A DNA stretch of 57,187 bases from Bacteroidia bacterium (GCA_028247315.1 JAOKFZ010000010.1:1-57187); one strand, 5' to 3'. Shown: positions 45,082 to 54,759, counted from the first letter of the stretch. Numbers and translations: made by a program. The notes: generated from the sequence alone by a model not told the origin.

Positions 45082-47811
45082 TTAGTGATGACCACGACCT
45101 CTTCTGCCCGTATACTCATCCCCTTTTGACCCTGGTTTCTTTATTTTATAGGTAAGAGTCCCCATTACAAAACGTTGTACAGCATTGCTTTGATTCTGCG
45201 TAAAACTGTTGTTACTCCACCATCTCCATAGGTTTTGGTTTTTATCTAATATATCAAATGCACGAACTCCTAAACTCCATCGCTGATCTTTGTCTATGAA
45301 ATATGAAAGCTCCGAATTTAGAATGGGAATAGTTTGAGCTCCTACAGCATTGTTAGCACCATATACCTCCATGCTCAAGGACGTTGCCCACTCTATTCTC
45401 TCTATCGGTGTGAATACAAATTCTACATCTACATCATGATAAAAGAAGGCATTGTTGCTTATCTCTCCTACCCTTCCTGTTTGATAATTTAGCCTATAGT
45501 CTAGATCAAGACTCCACATGTCAAACTCATTGAATTGTAAATTTGGGCCTATAGCTACGGTGTGATTTCTACTCCGCAATTCTTTACTATTTTGTAGAAA
45601 ATAGGATTGCCCAAAGTTATAGTTGATATCTGTTCCGAAGGTAGCCTTGATAGCTTTTATAGGCCAGGTAAACCCTGCTGAAGTATTGGAGTAGATTCTA
45701 TTTTTGAAATTGATAACCTCTGATACCGAAACATTCTCACGCGAAACAGTATTGGCATTGATTACAGGACGATAACTAAACGAGTTCCAGCCATTTATAA
45801 AAACTGACTTGCCAAGACCAAACATTCTCTGGTACCTCCAACCGTTGTTATACGTCATAAAGTTTTGTATTTGGATGTTTCCAATGTTCGTTCTAAATGG
45901 ATTAGCACTGTCTATAACTGGGAGTATTTGGTCTATGCCCGGTCTGTTCAGATTTGCCCGTATATTAAAGTGGAAATTATACTTGTGCGGCTTATTGCTC
46001 CGTAAAAACATATACGGGATAAAGAAGACTTGATTGAAATCGTATTGATATTCTCTATCTGTAGTAAACCGTCTATCCTCTATACTTTGGTTTAGTTCTG
46101 GTACTATGTATAGGGTGGTGAATGAATCTACCTTATAGCTCAGGTGGACATAGTATTCCAAGTTTTGAGCAGTAACACTCCCTTTTGGGCTATTGCTCAG
46201 CAGTCTTCCTTGTCCACTTGGCAACCATTCAAAATCATGTTTGTATTCACTTACCATCCAATTGATACCTGGCCGTATCATCCACTTTTTAGAAAGCTGA
46301 ATCTGATAAGCTGCTGTGGTAGCTATTGTGTTTTCTTTTGTCGTAAGGTTCTGAACCAAATTTGGGTCTTCGCTTGTCGGAAAGGGAAGCAGACTATTGG
46401 CTCTATTAAAATAGTTCTGGCGACTATTGCCTACTTGAGAAGCACCATAGTATACAGAGCCCATAAACCTATAGTCCTTCTTTTTCTTCGCTTTGCGGGT
46501 CCAGTGTAGTTTGGTTATGAACTTTTGGTTACCATTCTCACGCTGATTTAGCGTGGCACCGCTATTTATTACCGTATCTGGATTATAAAAATTAGTAGTG
46601 AGCATTCTACTTACATTCACTCCGAGTTCTTTATTAAACTGAGTTCGCCACACTATTCTATTGAGGGTATCCGGCTCATATTCCATCTTGGCATTTACCT
46701 GATGGTTGTTTTTATCTCCACCACTCGTCGATAGCTCATCTGAAAAGAGTGTATTATCAGTAAGATATACCTCCTTGTTTTTATCCCCTTCTCGAACGTT
46801 ATGTTCAGCAGTCACTACATATGCTACATCCGTTTTCATACCTTTTAACGGCTCTATATGCACATTGGCTCCTATTCCCTCATGGGCACTCACACCGCCG
46901 TTCCAATTCCAACTACTACTGCTACCATTGAAAGGGTTAATCTCAAAGCTATTGAGTGTAGCAAGCTCTTTCCAACCGTAGATATTTTCATTGACATTAT
47001 TGAGTCCTCCGATAATGGAAATTTGTGTAGCATCTTTGAAAAAATTGATATTCCCCTTGGCATCATAATAGTCTCTAGTGCCGTAACCTGCTCTTATAGT
47101 ACCAAAATAGCCCTGAGCTTTATCCTCTTTTAGTACTAAATTTATAACCTTCTCTCGCTCATTTCCCTCTTCACCTGTAAATTCATCATCATCTGTTTTT
47201 TTGTCTATTACTTCTACTTTATCTACTAGAGATGCGTCCAGATTTTTAGTTGCAGCTTCTACATTCCCACCAAAGAACTCCTTACCATTGATAAGTACCC
47301 GTGTTATTTCTTGCCCCTCTGCAGATACCTTTCCGTCCTTGTCTACTTGTATGCCAGGCATCTTTCTGATAAGATCTTCTACATTGGCATTGCTCTGTGT
47401 TTTAAAACTACTACTATTATAGATAACCGTATCTCCATTCATCAAAACAGGAATGCCTTTGGCACGTACCATGACCTCTTTCATACTAATGGTAGATGAC
47501 GTGAGCACTATTTCTTTGTTTTTAATGTCACTACTTACGGCTATAGACTCAAATAATACGTCATAACCAATACAAGCTACCACTAAAAAGTATTCACCCT
47601 TCTCAATCTTCTTCATGGTAAATGTGCCGTCTTCTCTGGCTATAGCAAACTGTAGTGTTGTAGTGTCAGCCTTAGTACTTAATGAGACACTTGCATACGG
47701 AATGACTTTGGCATTGATGTCTTGCAATTGTACACTTACGGTGTAGTCTTGTGCATTTACAGAAAAAGCAAAAAAGCAAAAAGCTGCCGCTGTTGGGATT
47801 AATTTAAACAT
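45082..47811 (-). CDS. Outer-membrane beta-barrel protein, TonB-receptor-like
   Basis: A 909-residue protein with a signal peptide (ending NAQ), a carboxypeptidase-D regulatory-like domain (about 22-110), a plug-like domain (VEDLIRKMPGIQVDKDGKVS and VLINGKEFFGG, about 140-200), and a long beta-strand region of the OMP_b-brl_3 type that ends in KIKKPGSKGDEYTGRRGRGHH. The basic, histidine-ending tail is not the usual barrel end. Its ligand is unknown. It sits between the two Fe-S genes on the same strand, 21 bases before the CCG protein. A CATCTTTG element lies at 47830-47837. Confidence 0.88.
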   Translation of the reverse strand: MFKLIPTAAAFCFFAFSVNAQDYTVSVQLQDINAKVIPYASVSLSTKADTTTLQFAIAREDGTFTMKKIEKGEYFLVVACIGYDVLFESIAVSSDIKNKEIVLTSSTISMKEVMVRAKGIPVLMNGDTVIYNSSSFKTQSNANVEDLIRKMPGIQVDKDGKVSAEGQEITRVLINGKEFFGGNVEAATKNLDASLVDKVEVIDKKTDDDEFTGEEGNEREKVINLVLKEDKAQGYFGTIRAGYGTRDYYDAKGNINFFKDATQISIIGGLNNVNENIYGWKELATLNSFEINPFNGSSSSWNWNGGVSAHEGIGANVHIEPLKGMKTDVAYVVTAEHNVREGDKNKEVYLTDNTLFSDELSTSGGDKNNHQVNAKMEYEPDTLNRIVWRTQFNKELGVNVSRMLTTNFYNPDTVINSGATLNQRENGNQKFITKLHWTRKAKKKKDYRFMGSVYYGASQVGNSRQNYFNRANSLLPFPTSEDPNLVQNLTTKENTIATTAAYQIQLSKKWMIRPGINWMVSEYKHDFEWLPSGQGRLLSNSPKGSVTAQNLEYYVHLSYKVDSFTTLYIVPELNQSIEDRRFTTDREYQYDFNQVFFIPYMFLRSNKPHKYNFHFNIRANLNRPGIDQILPVIDSANPFRTNIGNIQIQNFMTYNNGWRYQRMFGLGKSVFINGWNSFSYRPVINANTVSRENVSVSEVINFKNRIYSNTSAGFTWPIKAIKATFGTDINYNFGQSYFLQNSKELRSRNHTVAIGPNLQFNEFDMWSLDLDYRLNYQTGRVGEISNNAFFYHDVDVEFVFTPIERIEWATSLSMEVYGANNAVGAQTIPILNSELSYFIDKDQRWSLGVRAFDILDKNQNLWRWWSNNSFTQNQSNAVQRFVMGTLTYKIKKPGSKGDEYTGRRGRGHH

Positions 47812-47855
47812 TTAACTATTCGTTGTCTTCAAAGATGTAAACGTTAGAATCCTAA

Positions 47856-49160
47856 TTATATTTCTTTCGTCCAATTGGCTCTATCAGAAGGCGAAAACTG
47901 CCATGGAGCTTGATTGTTTTCAATATTGCTATTCATCATAGCCCATTCTGTAGGCATAGCAGACTTTTCTAACGTCTGATACTGTCGCATCTGATAGATG
48001 ATTTCCAACGGATTGATATTGATAGGACATGCCTCTACACAGGCATTGCAAGTGGTGCACGCCAATAATTCTTCTTGCGATATAAAATCATGCAGCGACT
48101 TCCCATCGTGGTGGTCTGCTCCATGCACTTCTTTTGCCTTACCGAGTTCCTCTGCTCTATCTCGCGTATCCATCATTATCTTACGTGGACTCAATTTCTT
48201 GCCTGTTATACTTGCTGGACATGAGCTGGTACATCTACCACATTCTGTACATGCGTAAGCACCCATTATACTTGTCCATCCCAAATCTGTAACATCATTC
48301 GCACCAAATTTTTCTGGTGGTGGCATATCAGGATCTGCTTTGCTAGGGTCTAGCATTAAGTTCACTTCATTGGTAATTTCTGGCATATTGGCAAATTCTC
48401 CTGCAGGTTGTAATCTACTATACCACGTATTTGGGAAAGCCAAGAGGATATGCAAATGCTTGCTATACGGTACGTAATTCAAGAAAAAGAGAATTCCCAA
48501 GATGTGAAACCACCAAAATACACGCTCAAAAACTACGAGGGCTGGAATTTCAAAACTGGTAAAAAGTCCAGTGAGATATTGCGACACAGGAAAACTGCCT
48601 GCTGCTATGTAGTGATCTGCACCCTTTGCTTGCAATACCTGATCTACCGCATTCATTTTGAGTAGAGCTACCATGAGTACCATTTCGATAACAAGTATAT
48701 AGGTAGCATCTGCGGTAGCCCATCCTTTCATCTCTGGTGAATGGAAACGCGGTATCTTAGCAATAAATCTTCTTCCTAAAAAAACCACACAAGCTATAAA
48801 TACCAACGCTGCTAGTATCTCAAAAAAGCCAATAGCGGCATCGTACACAGGACCTAAAAAGGATAATGCTCTGTGCGTACCAAAGATACCGTCTATGATA
48901 ATCTCAAGCACTTCTATATTGATGAGTACAAAGCCTACATATATAATGATGTGCATAATGCCTGCTATAGGTCTCACTACCATCTTACTCTGGCCTAATG
49001 CTACTCTAGCCATTGTCTTCCATCGCTCGGGCTTATTATCATTTACCTTTTCTGCTTTACCTAAGAATATGTTTCTACGTATTTTCTTAATCTTCTGCAC
49101 AAAGAAATAGACGGCTACACCGAGTACGATGATGAATAAAAGTTGCTCTAAGTACTGCAT
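47856..49160 (-). CDS. Membrane-bound 4Fe-4S electron-transfer protein (HdrE/NarI-like plus ferredoxin domain)
   Basis: A 434-residue protein with about five or six N-terminal membrane segments resembling nitrate-reductase gamma cytochrome b, then a two-cluster ferredoxin domain: CTECGRCTSSCPA (about residue 295) and CTTCNACVEACPI (about 375). It probably exchanges electrons with menaquinone and passes them to the CCG subunit encoded at 44257. Donor and acceptor are unknown. It has a perfect -7 promoter element 11 bases before its ATG. Confidence 0.88.
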   Translation of the reverse strand: MQYLEQLLFIIVLGVAVYFFVQKIKKIRRNIFLGKAEKVNDNKPERWKTMARVALGQSKMVVRPIAGIMHIIIYVGFVLINIEVLEIIIDGIFGTHRALSFLGPVYDAAIGFFEILAALVFIACVVFLGRRFIAKIPRFHSPEMKGWATADATYILVIEMVLMVALLKMNAVDQVLQAKGADHYIAAGSFPVSQYLTGLFTSFEIPALVVFERVFWWFHILGILFFLNYVPYSKHLHILLAFPNTWYSRLQPAGEFANMPEITNEVNLMLDPSKADPDMPPPEKFGANDVTDLGWTSIMGAYACTECGRCTSSCPASITGKKLSPRKIMMDTRDRAEELGKAKEVHGADHHDGKSLHDFISQEELLACTTCNACVEACPININPLEIIYQMRQYQTLEKSAMPTEWAMMNSNIENNQAPWQFSPSDRANWTKEI

Positions 49161-49171
49161 ATTTGTTGGTT

Positions 49172-49179
49172 CAAAAATA
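49172..49179 (-). promoter_or_regulatory. Promoter -7 element for the Fe-S membrane protein gene
   Basis: On the minus strand this reads TATTTTTG, a perfect TAnnTTTG, ending 11 bases before the ATG at 49160. Confidence 0.55.
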
Positions 49180-49286
49180 GTGCAATTGGATGCTTAGAAT
49201 TGTTTTAGATATGTACAATGAAGAAATAGCTTTCATATTAAGGGAATCTGTTTATTTTTGCAGCCGCTTTAGCAGTAAAGAAAGGA

Positions 49287-49359
49287 GGTGCGGTAGCTCA
49301 GTTGGTAGAGCAAAGGACTGAAAATCCTTGTGTCGGCGGTTCGATCCCGCCCCACACCA
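49287..49359 (+). tRNA. tRNA-Phe (GAA)
   Basis: A 73-base cloverleaf without an encoded CCA. The D arm is GCTCAGTTGGTAGAGC, the anticodon loop CTGAAAA (anticodon GAA) sits on the stem AAGGA/TCCTT, and the T arm is GGCGG-TTCGATC-CCGCC. The acceptor stem GGTGCGG/CCACACC has one mismatch, C5 opposite A68; everything else is canonical. A terminator hairpin follows within a few bases. Confidence 0.95.
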
Positions 49360-49363
49360 CTTT

Positions 49364-49394
49364 AAAAAAGGAGAACTTATCGTTCTCCTTTTTT
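49364..49394. terminator. Rho-independent terminator after tRNA-Phe
   Basis: AAAAAAGGAGAAC (49364-49376) and GTTCTCCTTTTTT (49382-49394) form a perfect 13-bp stem with a 5-base loop, followed by more T. The A-run on the left arm would let it act for the minus strand too. Confidence 0.9.
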
Positions 49395-49474
49395 TTTATG
49401 CATTTACTCTTCTCATAAGAATAAATGCACCTGAATAACTAGTGGGAATATATTGAGCCACGCATTCATCCGAC

Positions 49475-49855
49475 CTACATTACCGCTATCACGCTGATTT
49501 CCACATTCACCTCTTTGGGCAATTTTTTTACAGCTACCGCCTCTCGTGCAGGTGGATTTACCTGAAAATACTCAGAATACACCTGGTTTATCGCTGCATA
49601 ATGATCCATACTACTCATAAAAATGGAGCATTTAACTACATTATCAAGTGACATTTTTGCCTCCTCAAGTACAGCAATCACATTTTTCATTATTTGATGT
49701 GTCTCCGCAGCAATACTTTCCGTGACAAGATTGTCAGTTGCAGGATCTAAGGCTATTTGCCCACTACAGTACAATGTATCTCCCGCCAGTATTGCTTGAC
49801 TGTACGGCCCAATAGCTGCGGGTGCGTTTGACGTATTTATTATTATTTTACCCAT
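49475..49855 (-). CDS. ridA: RidA family imine deaminase
   Basis: It hydrolyses reactive 2-aminoacrylate and related imines released by PLP enzymes. The 126-residue length, the opening NTSNAPAAIGPYSQA, GDTLYCSGQIALDP and the conserved Arg-containing PPAREAVAVKKLPK and VEISVIAV are all typical. It forms trimers in known members. It is divergent from the 3-hydroxyacyl-CoA dehydrogenase-like gene and stands alone. Confidence 0.94.
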   Translation of the reverse strand: MGKIIINTSNAPAAIGPYSQAILAGDTLYCSGQIALDPATDNLVTESIAAETHQIMKNVIAVLEEAKMSLDNVVKCSIFMSSMDHYAAINQVYSEYFQVNPPAREAVAVKKLPKEVNVEISVIAVM

Positions 49856-49900
49856 TATTTATTTTAGTACGTATTCGTTTTACTATTCCATTTTGGCTTC

Positions 49901-49908
49901 TACCTTTG
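49901..49908 (+). promoter_or_regulatory. Promoter -7 element for the 3HCDH-like gene
   Basis: TACCTTTG is a perfect TAnnTTTG and ends 7 bases before the ATG at 49916. The TTG at 49910 that would extend the gene lies 1 base after the element and is therefore unlikely to be used. Confidence 0.6.
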
Positions 49909-49915
49909 CTTGTGT

Positions 49916-50575
49916 ATGAATATAGCAGCTAAAGGGCAGCCAAATCAATTGGATGAATTACGAGCATTAATCTCTTCTAGTCACCCAATCATTCCGCTCA
50001 AAGGTACAGAATTAGGCAATTACGATATCATTTTCGATCTTGATTTTGACGACACCCCTGAACAAATAGGACAATACATTCATCTTGAGAATAAACTAAT
50101 TGTACTCGGTACGGTAAAAATACAATTAGAAGAACTGTATGCAGAACTTGGAACGCTACCCAAAACCACCATAATTGGAATGAATGCTCTGCCTACCTTT
50201 ATCAATAGACCTCTGCTAGAGTGCTGTGCTACCAATAAAAATGATGAAGCAATAACGGCAGAAAAGTTAAAAGACCTCGACTTAGAAACCAGATTTGTAA
50301 AAAGCCGTGTAGGACTTGTTACGCCACGTATTATTTGTATGATAATAAATGAAGCCTACTTCACCGTACAAGAAGGCACTGCCACTCGAGAGGATATAGA
50401 TTTAGGAATGCGACTAGGTACTGCTTACCCAAAAGGCCCATTTGCCTGGAGTCAAGAAATAGGATTGGACCATGTGTATGAAACTCTAGAAGCCATGTAC
50501 GAAGACACCAAAGACGAGAGGTACAAGATATGTCCAATGCTAAAAACAGAATACTTACAGGGATTTATTGAGTAG
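49916..50575 (+). CDS. 3-hydroxyacyl-CoA dehydrogenase C-domain protein with degenerate NAD-binding half
   Basis: A 219-residue protein. The C-terminal half matches the 3HCDH C domain (VTPRIICMIINEAYF, TATREDIDLGMRLGTAYPKG), including the substrate-binding helices. The N-terminal half is short (about 115 residues) and lacks the GxGxxG of an NAD-binding Rossmann fold, although the strand-helix pattern and the NALPTFINRP junction remain. It may be a regulatory or substrate-binding relative rather than a dehydrogenase. The ATG at 49916 is chosen because of the promoter element just before it. Confidence 0.78.
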   Translation: MNIAAKGQPNQLDELRALISSSHPIIPLKGTELGNYDIIFDLDFDDTPEQIGQYIHLENKLIVLGTVKIQLEELYAELGTLPKTTIIGMNALPTFINRPLLECCATNKNDEAITAEKLKDLDLETRFVKSRVGLVTPRIICMIINEAYFTVQEGTATREDIDLGMRLGTAYPKGPFAWSQEIGLDHVYETLEAMYEDTKDERYKICPMLKTEYLQGFIE

Positions 50576-50594
50576 ACCTAACACCGTCTGACGA

Positions 50595-52191
50595 CTATTG
50601 ATGTGTTATGGAGAAATCCACCCTTCGGTTCTCCTTTTGCCCTTTCTCTGTAGCATTAGAAGCTATCGGGTAATCCGGTCCAAAACCTTCTATTTCAATC
50701 CTATCGGTGTCTATGCCGTTATTGGTTAGAAATCGCTTGACTGCTGCTGCCCTACGCTCACTTAAAACCACGTTGTGTGTATACCCACCTACACTACTTG
50801 TGTGTCCAGATATCTTCACGTCTACCTTCTTATTTTTTTGCAGAAAGATCAATAGTTCATACAGCGTACTAAACGACGCTGCTAGTAGCTTAGAGGCGTC
50901 ATTATCAAAATGAATATTATCTAAAATAACAGTATCTCCTACTTGTAAATTCTCAAAACCTGTGCGTTTTGTTAGTTCTACTTGTCTTACCCAATCAGAC
51001 GTAACGTTTTTCTCACGAGCATCCGCAAAATTGCATGCACAGTCTTCTTCTTTGTCGATAGGCACTAGACTCACATCTTCCATATAGTAGTAACACTCTG
51101 GGCTTTGTCCAGGCACTTCTATTAACATTAGTCCCTTATGATTCTGAAAACTACCCAATGTGAGGTATCGCTCACCACCTTTGGCCGTGTACGTACATTG
51201 TACCTTCATCCATTGCGTTTTATAGTTCAAAATCTGCGTATTCAGGTTCTTACTTGGCTTTACAGACAATAGCTCGTCCGTATCTATAAACACCTTCTCT
51301 TTGGTCAACAAAAAACCAAATGCGTTGGTAGCATATCTGCTACCCGGAGATAGTTTTAGGTGTGCACTAAAACAGTACACACTGTCTTTTTTAAGCGGTT
51401 GTCTCAGTCTATTTTGAACGTATTCTACATCTTTTCTGAGACTAAAAACACGTATTCCAACATAACCATTGCCACTAATAGCTCCAACCTTAGACAAATA
51501 GAAATCAGGCGAAATAGATGCTGCTGACCAATCTGTTAATTGGTTTTCGAAGGTCATAATGGAGAAATACGCGTTGGGATGATTCTCAAATTCTGGGTTG
51601 CTCACATGATTATACTCTGACTTGGTGCTAAAACTAACTGGCAGAAGTAGGGTGCTGTCTCCTATTTCTCTCTAATCGCAAGTAGTTGGAGTCTCTAAGA
51701 ATTGCGGATGGATCTTCTATACTTGATTTCCAAATGGATGTAAAATCAGCCGTACCGCTATAGGTTTTTTGGTACTCCGCTATGGTATACGAACCAAAGT
51801 CTTTGTAAATATGCAAAACATCATTGTCTACAACGAGTATGGTTGATTGTAACCCAAGCTGCTGTATTAGCCGTCATCGGCTAAACTGTCTCATAAGTAG
51901 GGTGTCTCCGGTTTTAGGGTCGAAGAATACCTGCAAACCATCTTTTTTAGTATTCTTCCTGCGTCTATTGTACCTGAAATTAGTCTCGACCAATACATTC
52001 CCATTGGAATCCAAAGATTGCCATTTGCCATTGGGCAAATAGTCTTTTTCCCAATTTCCTGTAGATCGCGATTTATAGGCTATCTCGATAGTCTCCCCAA
52101 CGTTTTTATTATACAATCTGTCATAGTAGATGGTATCCTGAGCAAGCAGAGCACCACTATACAGTAATAGAAACAGAGTAACTAATCGCAT
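50595..52191 (-). pseudogene. OmpA-family protein gene broken by a stop codon and a frameshift
   Basis: Three pieces on the minus strand join into one protein. Piece 1 (52191-51874) has a signal peptide (MRLVTLFLLLYSGALLAQ) and a toxin-antitoxin YwqK/MORN-like segment (YLPNGKWQSLDSNGNVL), and stops at TGA (51874-51876). The same frame continues immediately with RLIQQLGLQSTILVV to about 51670. Then a frame change within a GAGAGA run near 51670 leads from NYLRLE to REIGDSTLLLPVSF and on to piece 3. That piece has the SNPEFEN domain and a C-terminal OmpA domain (GHTSSVGGYTHNVVLSERRA and NRRVDFS), ending at 50595. Restoring both lesions would give about 530 residues. Sequencing error is the main alternative. 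Confidence 0.75.
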
Positions 52192-52247
52192 TGGTCTTCT
52201 TAGAAACGAAAACTGCTCCTGACTTATTGGAACCTGTTAAGACAAAT

Positions 52248-54749
52248 TTAGAACTGCTGACCAATAAAAAAGTGAAACTGACCACCTGGCTGACCAGGCA
52301 ACGGATCCAACGGCCATGCATAATCAACTCCTAGTAGACCAAACATAGGTAAGAATAGTCGTACACCAACACCACCTGCTCTTCTCACGTCGAACGGATT
52401 AAACTGCTCAAAATTTTGGTATGCATTACCTGCTTCCACGAACGTTTGAGCATATATGGTAGACGACTGTCCCACGGTAAGCGGATATCTTACTTCTAAC
52501 GAATACTTTGTGAATATGGGTAGGCCTTGTTGCCCTTGAGCAGGATCACTCACTCTGCCCTCATCATAGCCACGTTGTGAGATGATATCTGTACCGTACA
52601 ACACGAAGTTGGAAAGACCACTACCGCCTACTCTAAACAGCTCGAAAGGCGATTGTCCAACATCTTGATTCCACGCACTAACTGCCCCAAATCTATATGC
52701 TGGAGCGATAACCAGCTTTCTCTTGCCTTCTCCTATACCTAAAAACCACTGCCCACTAAATTTAGTTTTCACAAGCTCAATCCATTCGAAACGATCTTGT
52801 GGAGACAAGGTTCTATCTGTGAAATCTTTCTTATTGCTTAACAAAGAAAACGGTGGCGTCAGCTGAATACTAGCACTAAATGTACTCCCTTCTGTAGGGT
52901 ATATTGGATGATTGGTGCTATTACGAGCAAGGGTATTTGTGAAACTAAGGTTATTGGCAACACCATTGGTAAAACCAAGTTCTGCTGCACCAAAATTTGC
53001 CCAGTCATTTAATCCGTATCTCTGGTAAGTTACCGAAGATTGAAAAGAAAAATAATCATCTGGAAACTTCAATTGTTTGCCAAACCCAATAGTAGCACCA
53101 GATGTAGTAAACTTTGGTCTATTTTTTTCGAAAGAGAAGGTAGACTGTACGTTATGAAATAAACTCACGGACAAGGAATTTGGTTTCTTACCTCCGAGCC
53201 AAGGCTCCGTGAAAGAAAAATTATACCCTTGAAACTGAGGGCCATTACTTTGAGCACGAAGCGAAAGTTTCTGTCCGTCACCCGCAGGTATTGGATCCCA
53301 TCCTCCTTTTTGAAAAATCTTTCGCGAGCTGAAATTATTGAGCGTAAGACCTAGGGTACCTACAAACCCTCCAAAACCACCCCACCCGCCGGATGCTTCA
53401 ATCTGATCACTCGGTTTTTCGGTAACTTTATACTCAATGTCCACCGTACCGTTTTGCGGATTTGGTTGTGGATTTACATCCAGACCTTCTGGATCAAAGA
53501 AGCCCAGTTGGGCTAATTCTCTGAGGCTACGTTGAATATCACTACGGCTAAACTTATCGCCAGGACGAGTACGAATCACTCGCATTGCTACAAAATCACT
53601 TGTTTTGTCATTACCAACAATAGTGACTCTGTTTACCGTAGCCTGCTTACCCTCATATATCCGCATCTCGAGGTCTATACTATCACCTTCTACAAGCACC
53701 TCTACCGGATTGACATTAAAGAACAGATATCCATCATCCAAATAAAGGCTTGAGATATCGAATCCATTTTCACTCATAAAGAGTTTACTCTCCAAACGTG
53801 ACTGGTCATATACCTCACCTCTTTTGATGCCTAGCAGCGTATCTAGTAATGAAGTACGGTACTTCGTATTTCCCGTCCACGTAATGTTACGGAAATAGTA
53901 CTTCCGTCCTTCGTTTATCCCAATTCTTACTTCTACTCTGTCTTCAGTTATGGGTACAATAGAATCATAGAGCATAGATGCATCTCTGTAACCCAATGTA
54001 CTATACTTCTGAAGTATGAGCGGTTTGCTCTCGTCATAGTCATCCTTCACAAACTTTGAAGAGGCAAAAATGTTAACTTTTTTGTACATACGTTTCGGCT
54101 TCAGCAGCTTACGTAGTTTCTTATCCTCTATACTACTGTTGCCTTCAAAAACGATGTCTTGCAACTTGACTTTATTTCCTCGATTAATGTCGATGCGGAG
54201 TATCTGATAGTTTGGTTTTTTTTCATCCGCTTCACGAATGAATGTGGTTTTCACAGCGTAGTACCCTTTTTCAAAAAAATACTCCTTTATCTCTCTGCGT
54301 GTTGCATTAATCAGATCTTCTGTAATCAGTTGATTTTTTTGCAACGTAATCTCATCACGGATATTATTGGTTTCTCCTTTACGCAGCCCTTTGATAGAAT
54401 ACTTACTTAATCGTGGCCTCTCTTTTACTGCAATAGCCAGAAATATTTTGTCCTCTATTATCTTATTAATGCCTATTTCTATATCGCTGAAACGGCCTTG
54501 TTTCCACAATTTTTCTATTGCCAGCGATATACCATCTCCGGGTACTGTGACGGTTTGTCCCGCTCGCAGGCCAGATACTAAAATAATAATATTAGTTGGC
54601 GTAAAATCATTACCTGAGACCTCTATACCCCCAATTTCATATTTTTTGGGGTTATCATAGTCTATGATAATAGTATTCATATTATCTAATTTTTGAGCAT
54701 AGCCTGCAAAGCTGCACACAGCCATTAGTACGAAAATTATTTTTCTCAT
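52248..54749 (-). CDS. bamA: Outer membrane protein assembly factor BamA
   Basis: The central component of the machine that folds barrels into the outer membrane. A signal peptide (IIFVLMAVCSFAGYAQ) is followed by five POTRA-like domains (about 25-440) and the 16-strand barrel, ending in FHFFIGQQF with the typical terminal aromatic. The frame is open upstream to 54884, but the ATG at 54749 begins the signal peptide and is clearly the start, giving 833 residues. It follows uppS by 10 bases, the standard Bacteroidota order (PorG-like, uppS, bamA). Confidence 0.95.
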   Translation of the reverse strand: MRKIIFVLMAVCSFAGYAQKLDNMNTIIIDYDNPKKYEIGGIEVSGNDFTPTNIIILVSGLRAGQTVTVPGDGISLAIEKLWKQGRFSDIEIGINKIIEDKIFLAIAVKERPRLSKYSIKGLRKGETNNIRDEITLQKNQLITEDLINATRREIKEYFFEKGYYAVKTTFIREADEKKPNYQILRIDINRGNKVKLQDIVFEGNSSIEDKKLRKLLKPKRMYKKVNIFASSKFVKDDYDESKPLILQKYSTLGYRDASMLYDSIVPITEDRVEVRIGINEGRKYYFRNITWTGNTKYRTSLLDTLLGIKRGEVYDQSRLESKLFMSENGFDISSLYLDDGYLFFNVNPVEVLVEGDSIDLEMRIYEGKQATVNRVTIVGNDKTSDFVAMRVIRTRPGDKFSRSDIQRSLRELAQLGFFDPEGLDVNPQPNPQNGTVDIEYKVTEKPSDQIEASGGWGGFGGFVGTLGLTLNNFSSRKIFQKGGWDPIPAGDGQKLSLRAQSNGPQFQGYNFSFTEPWLGGKKPNSLSVSLFHNVQSTFSFEKNRPKFTTSGATIGFGKQLKFPDDYFSFQSSVTYQRYGLNDWANFGAAELGFTNGVANNLSFTNTLARNSTNHPIYPTEGSTFSASIQLTPPFSLLSNKKDFTDRTLSPQDRFEWIELVKTKFSGQWFLGIGEGKRKLVIAPAYRFGAVSAWNQDVGQSPFELFRVGGSGLSNFVLYGTDIISQRGYDEGRVSDPAQGQQGLPIFTKYSLEVRYPLTVGQSSTIYAQTFVEAGNAYQNFEQFNPFDVRRAGGVGVRLFLPMFGLLGVDYAWPLDPLPGQPGGQFHFFIGQQF

Positions 54750-54759
54750 ATTGTATTTT

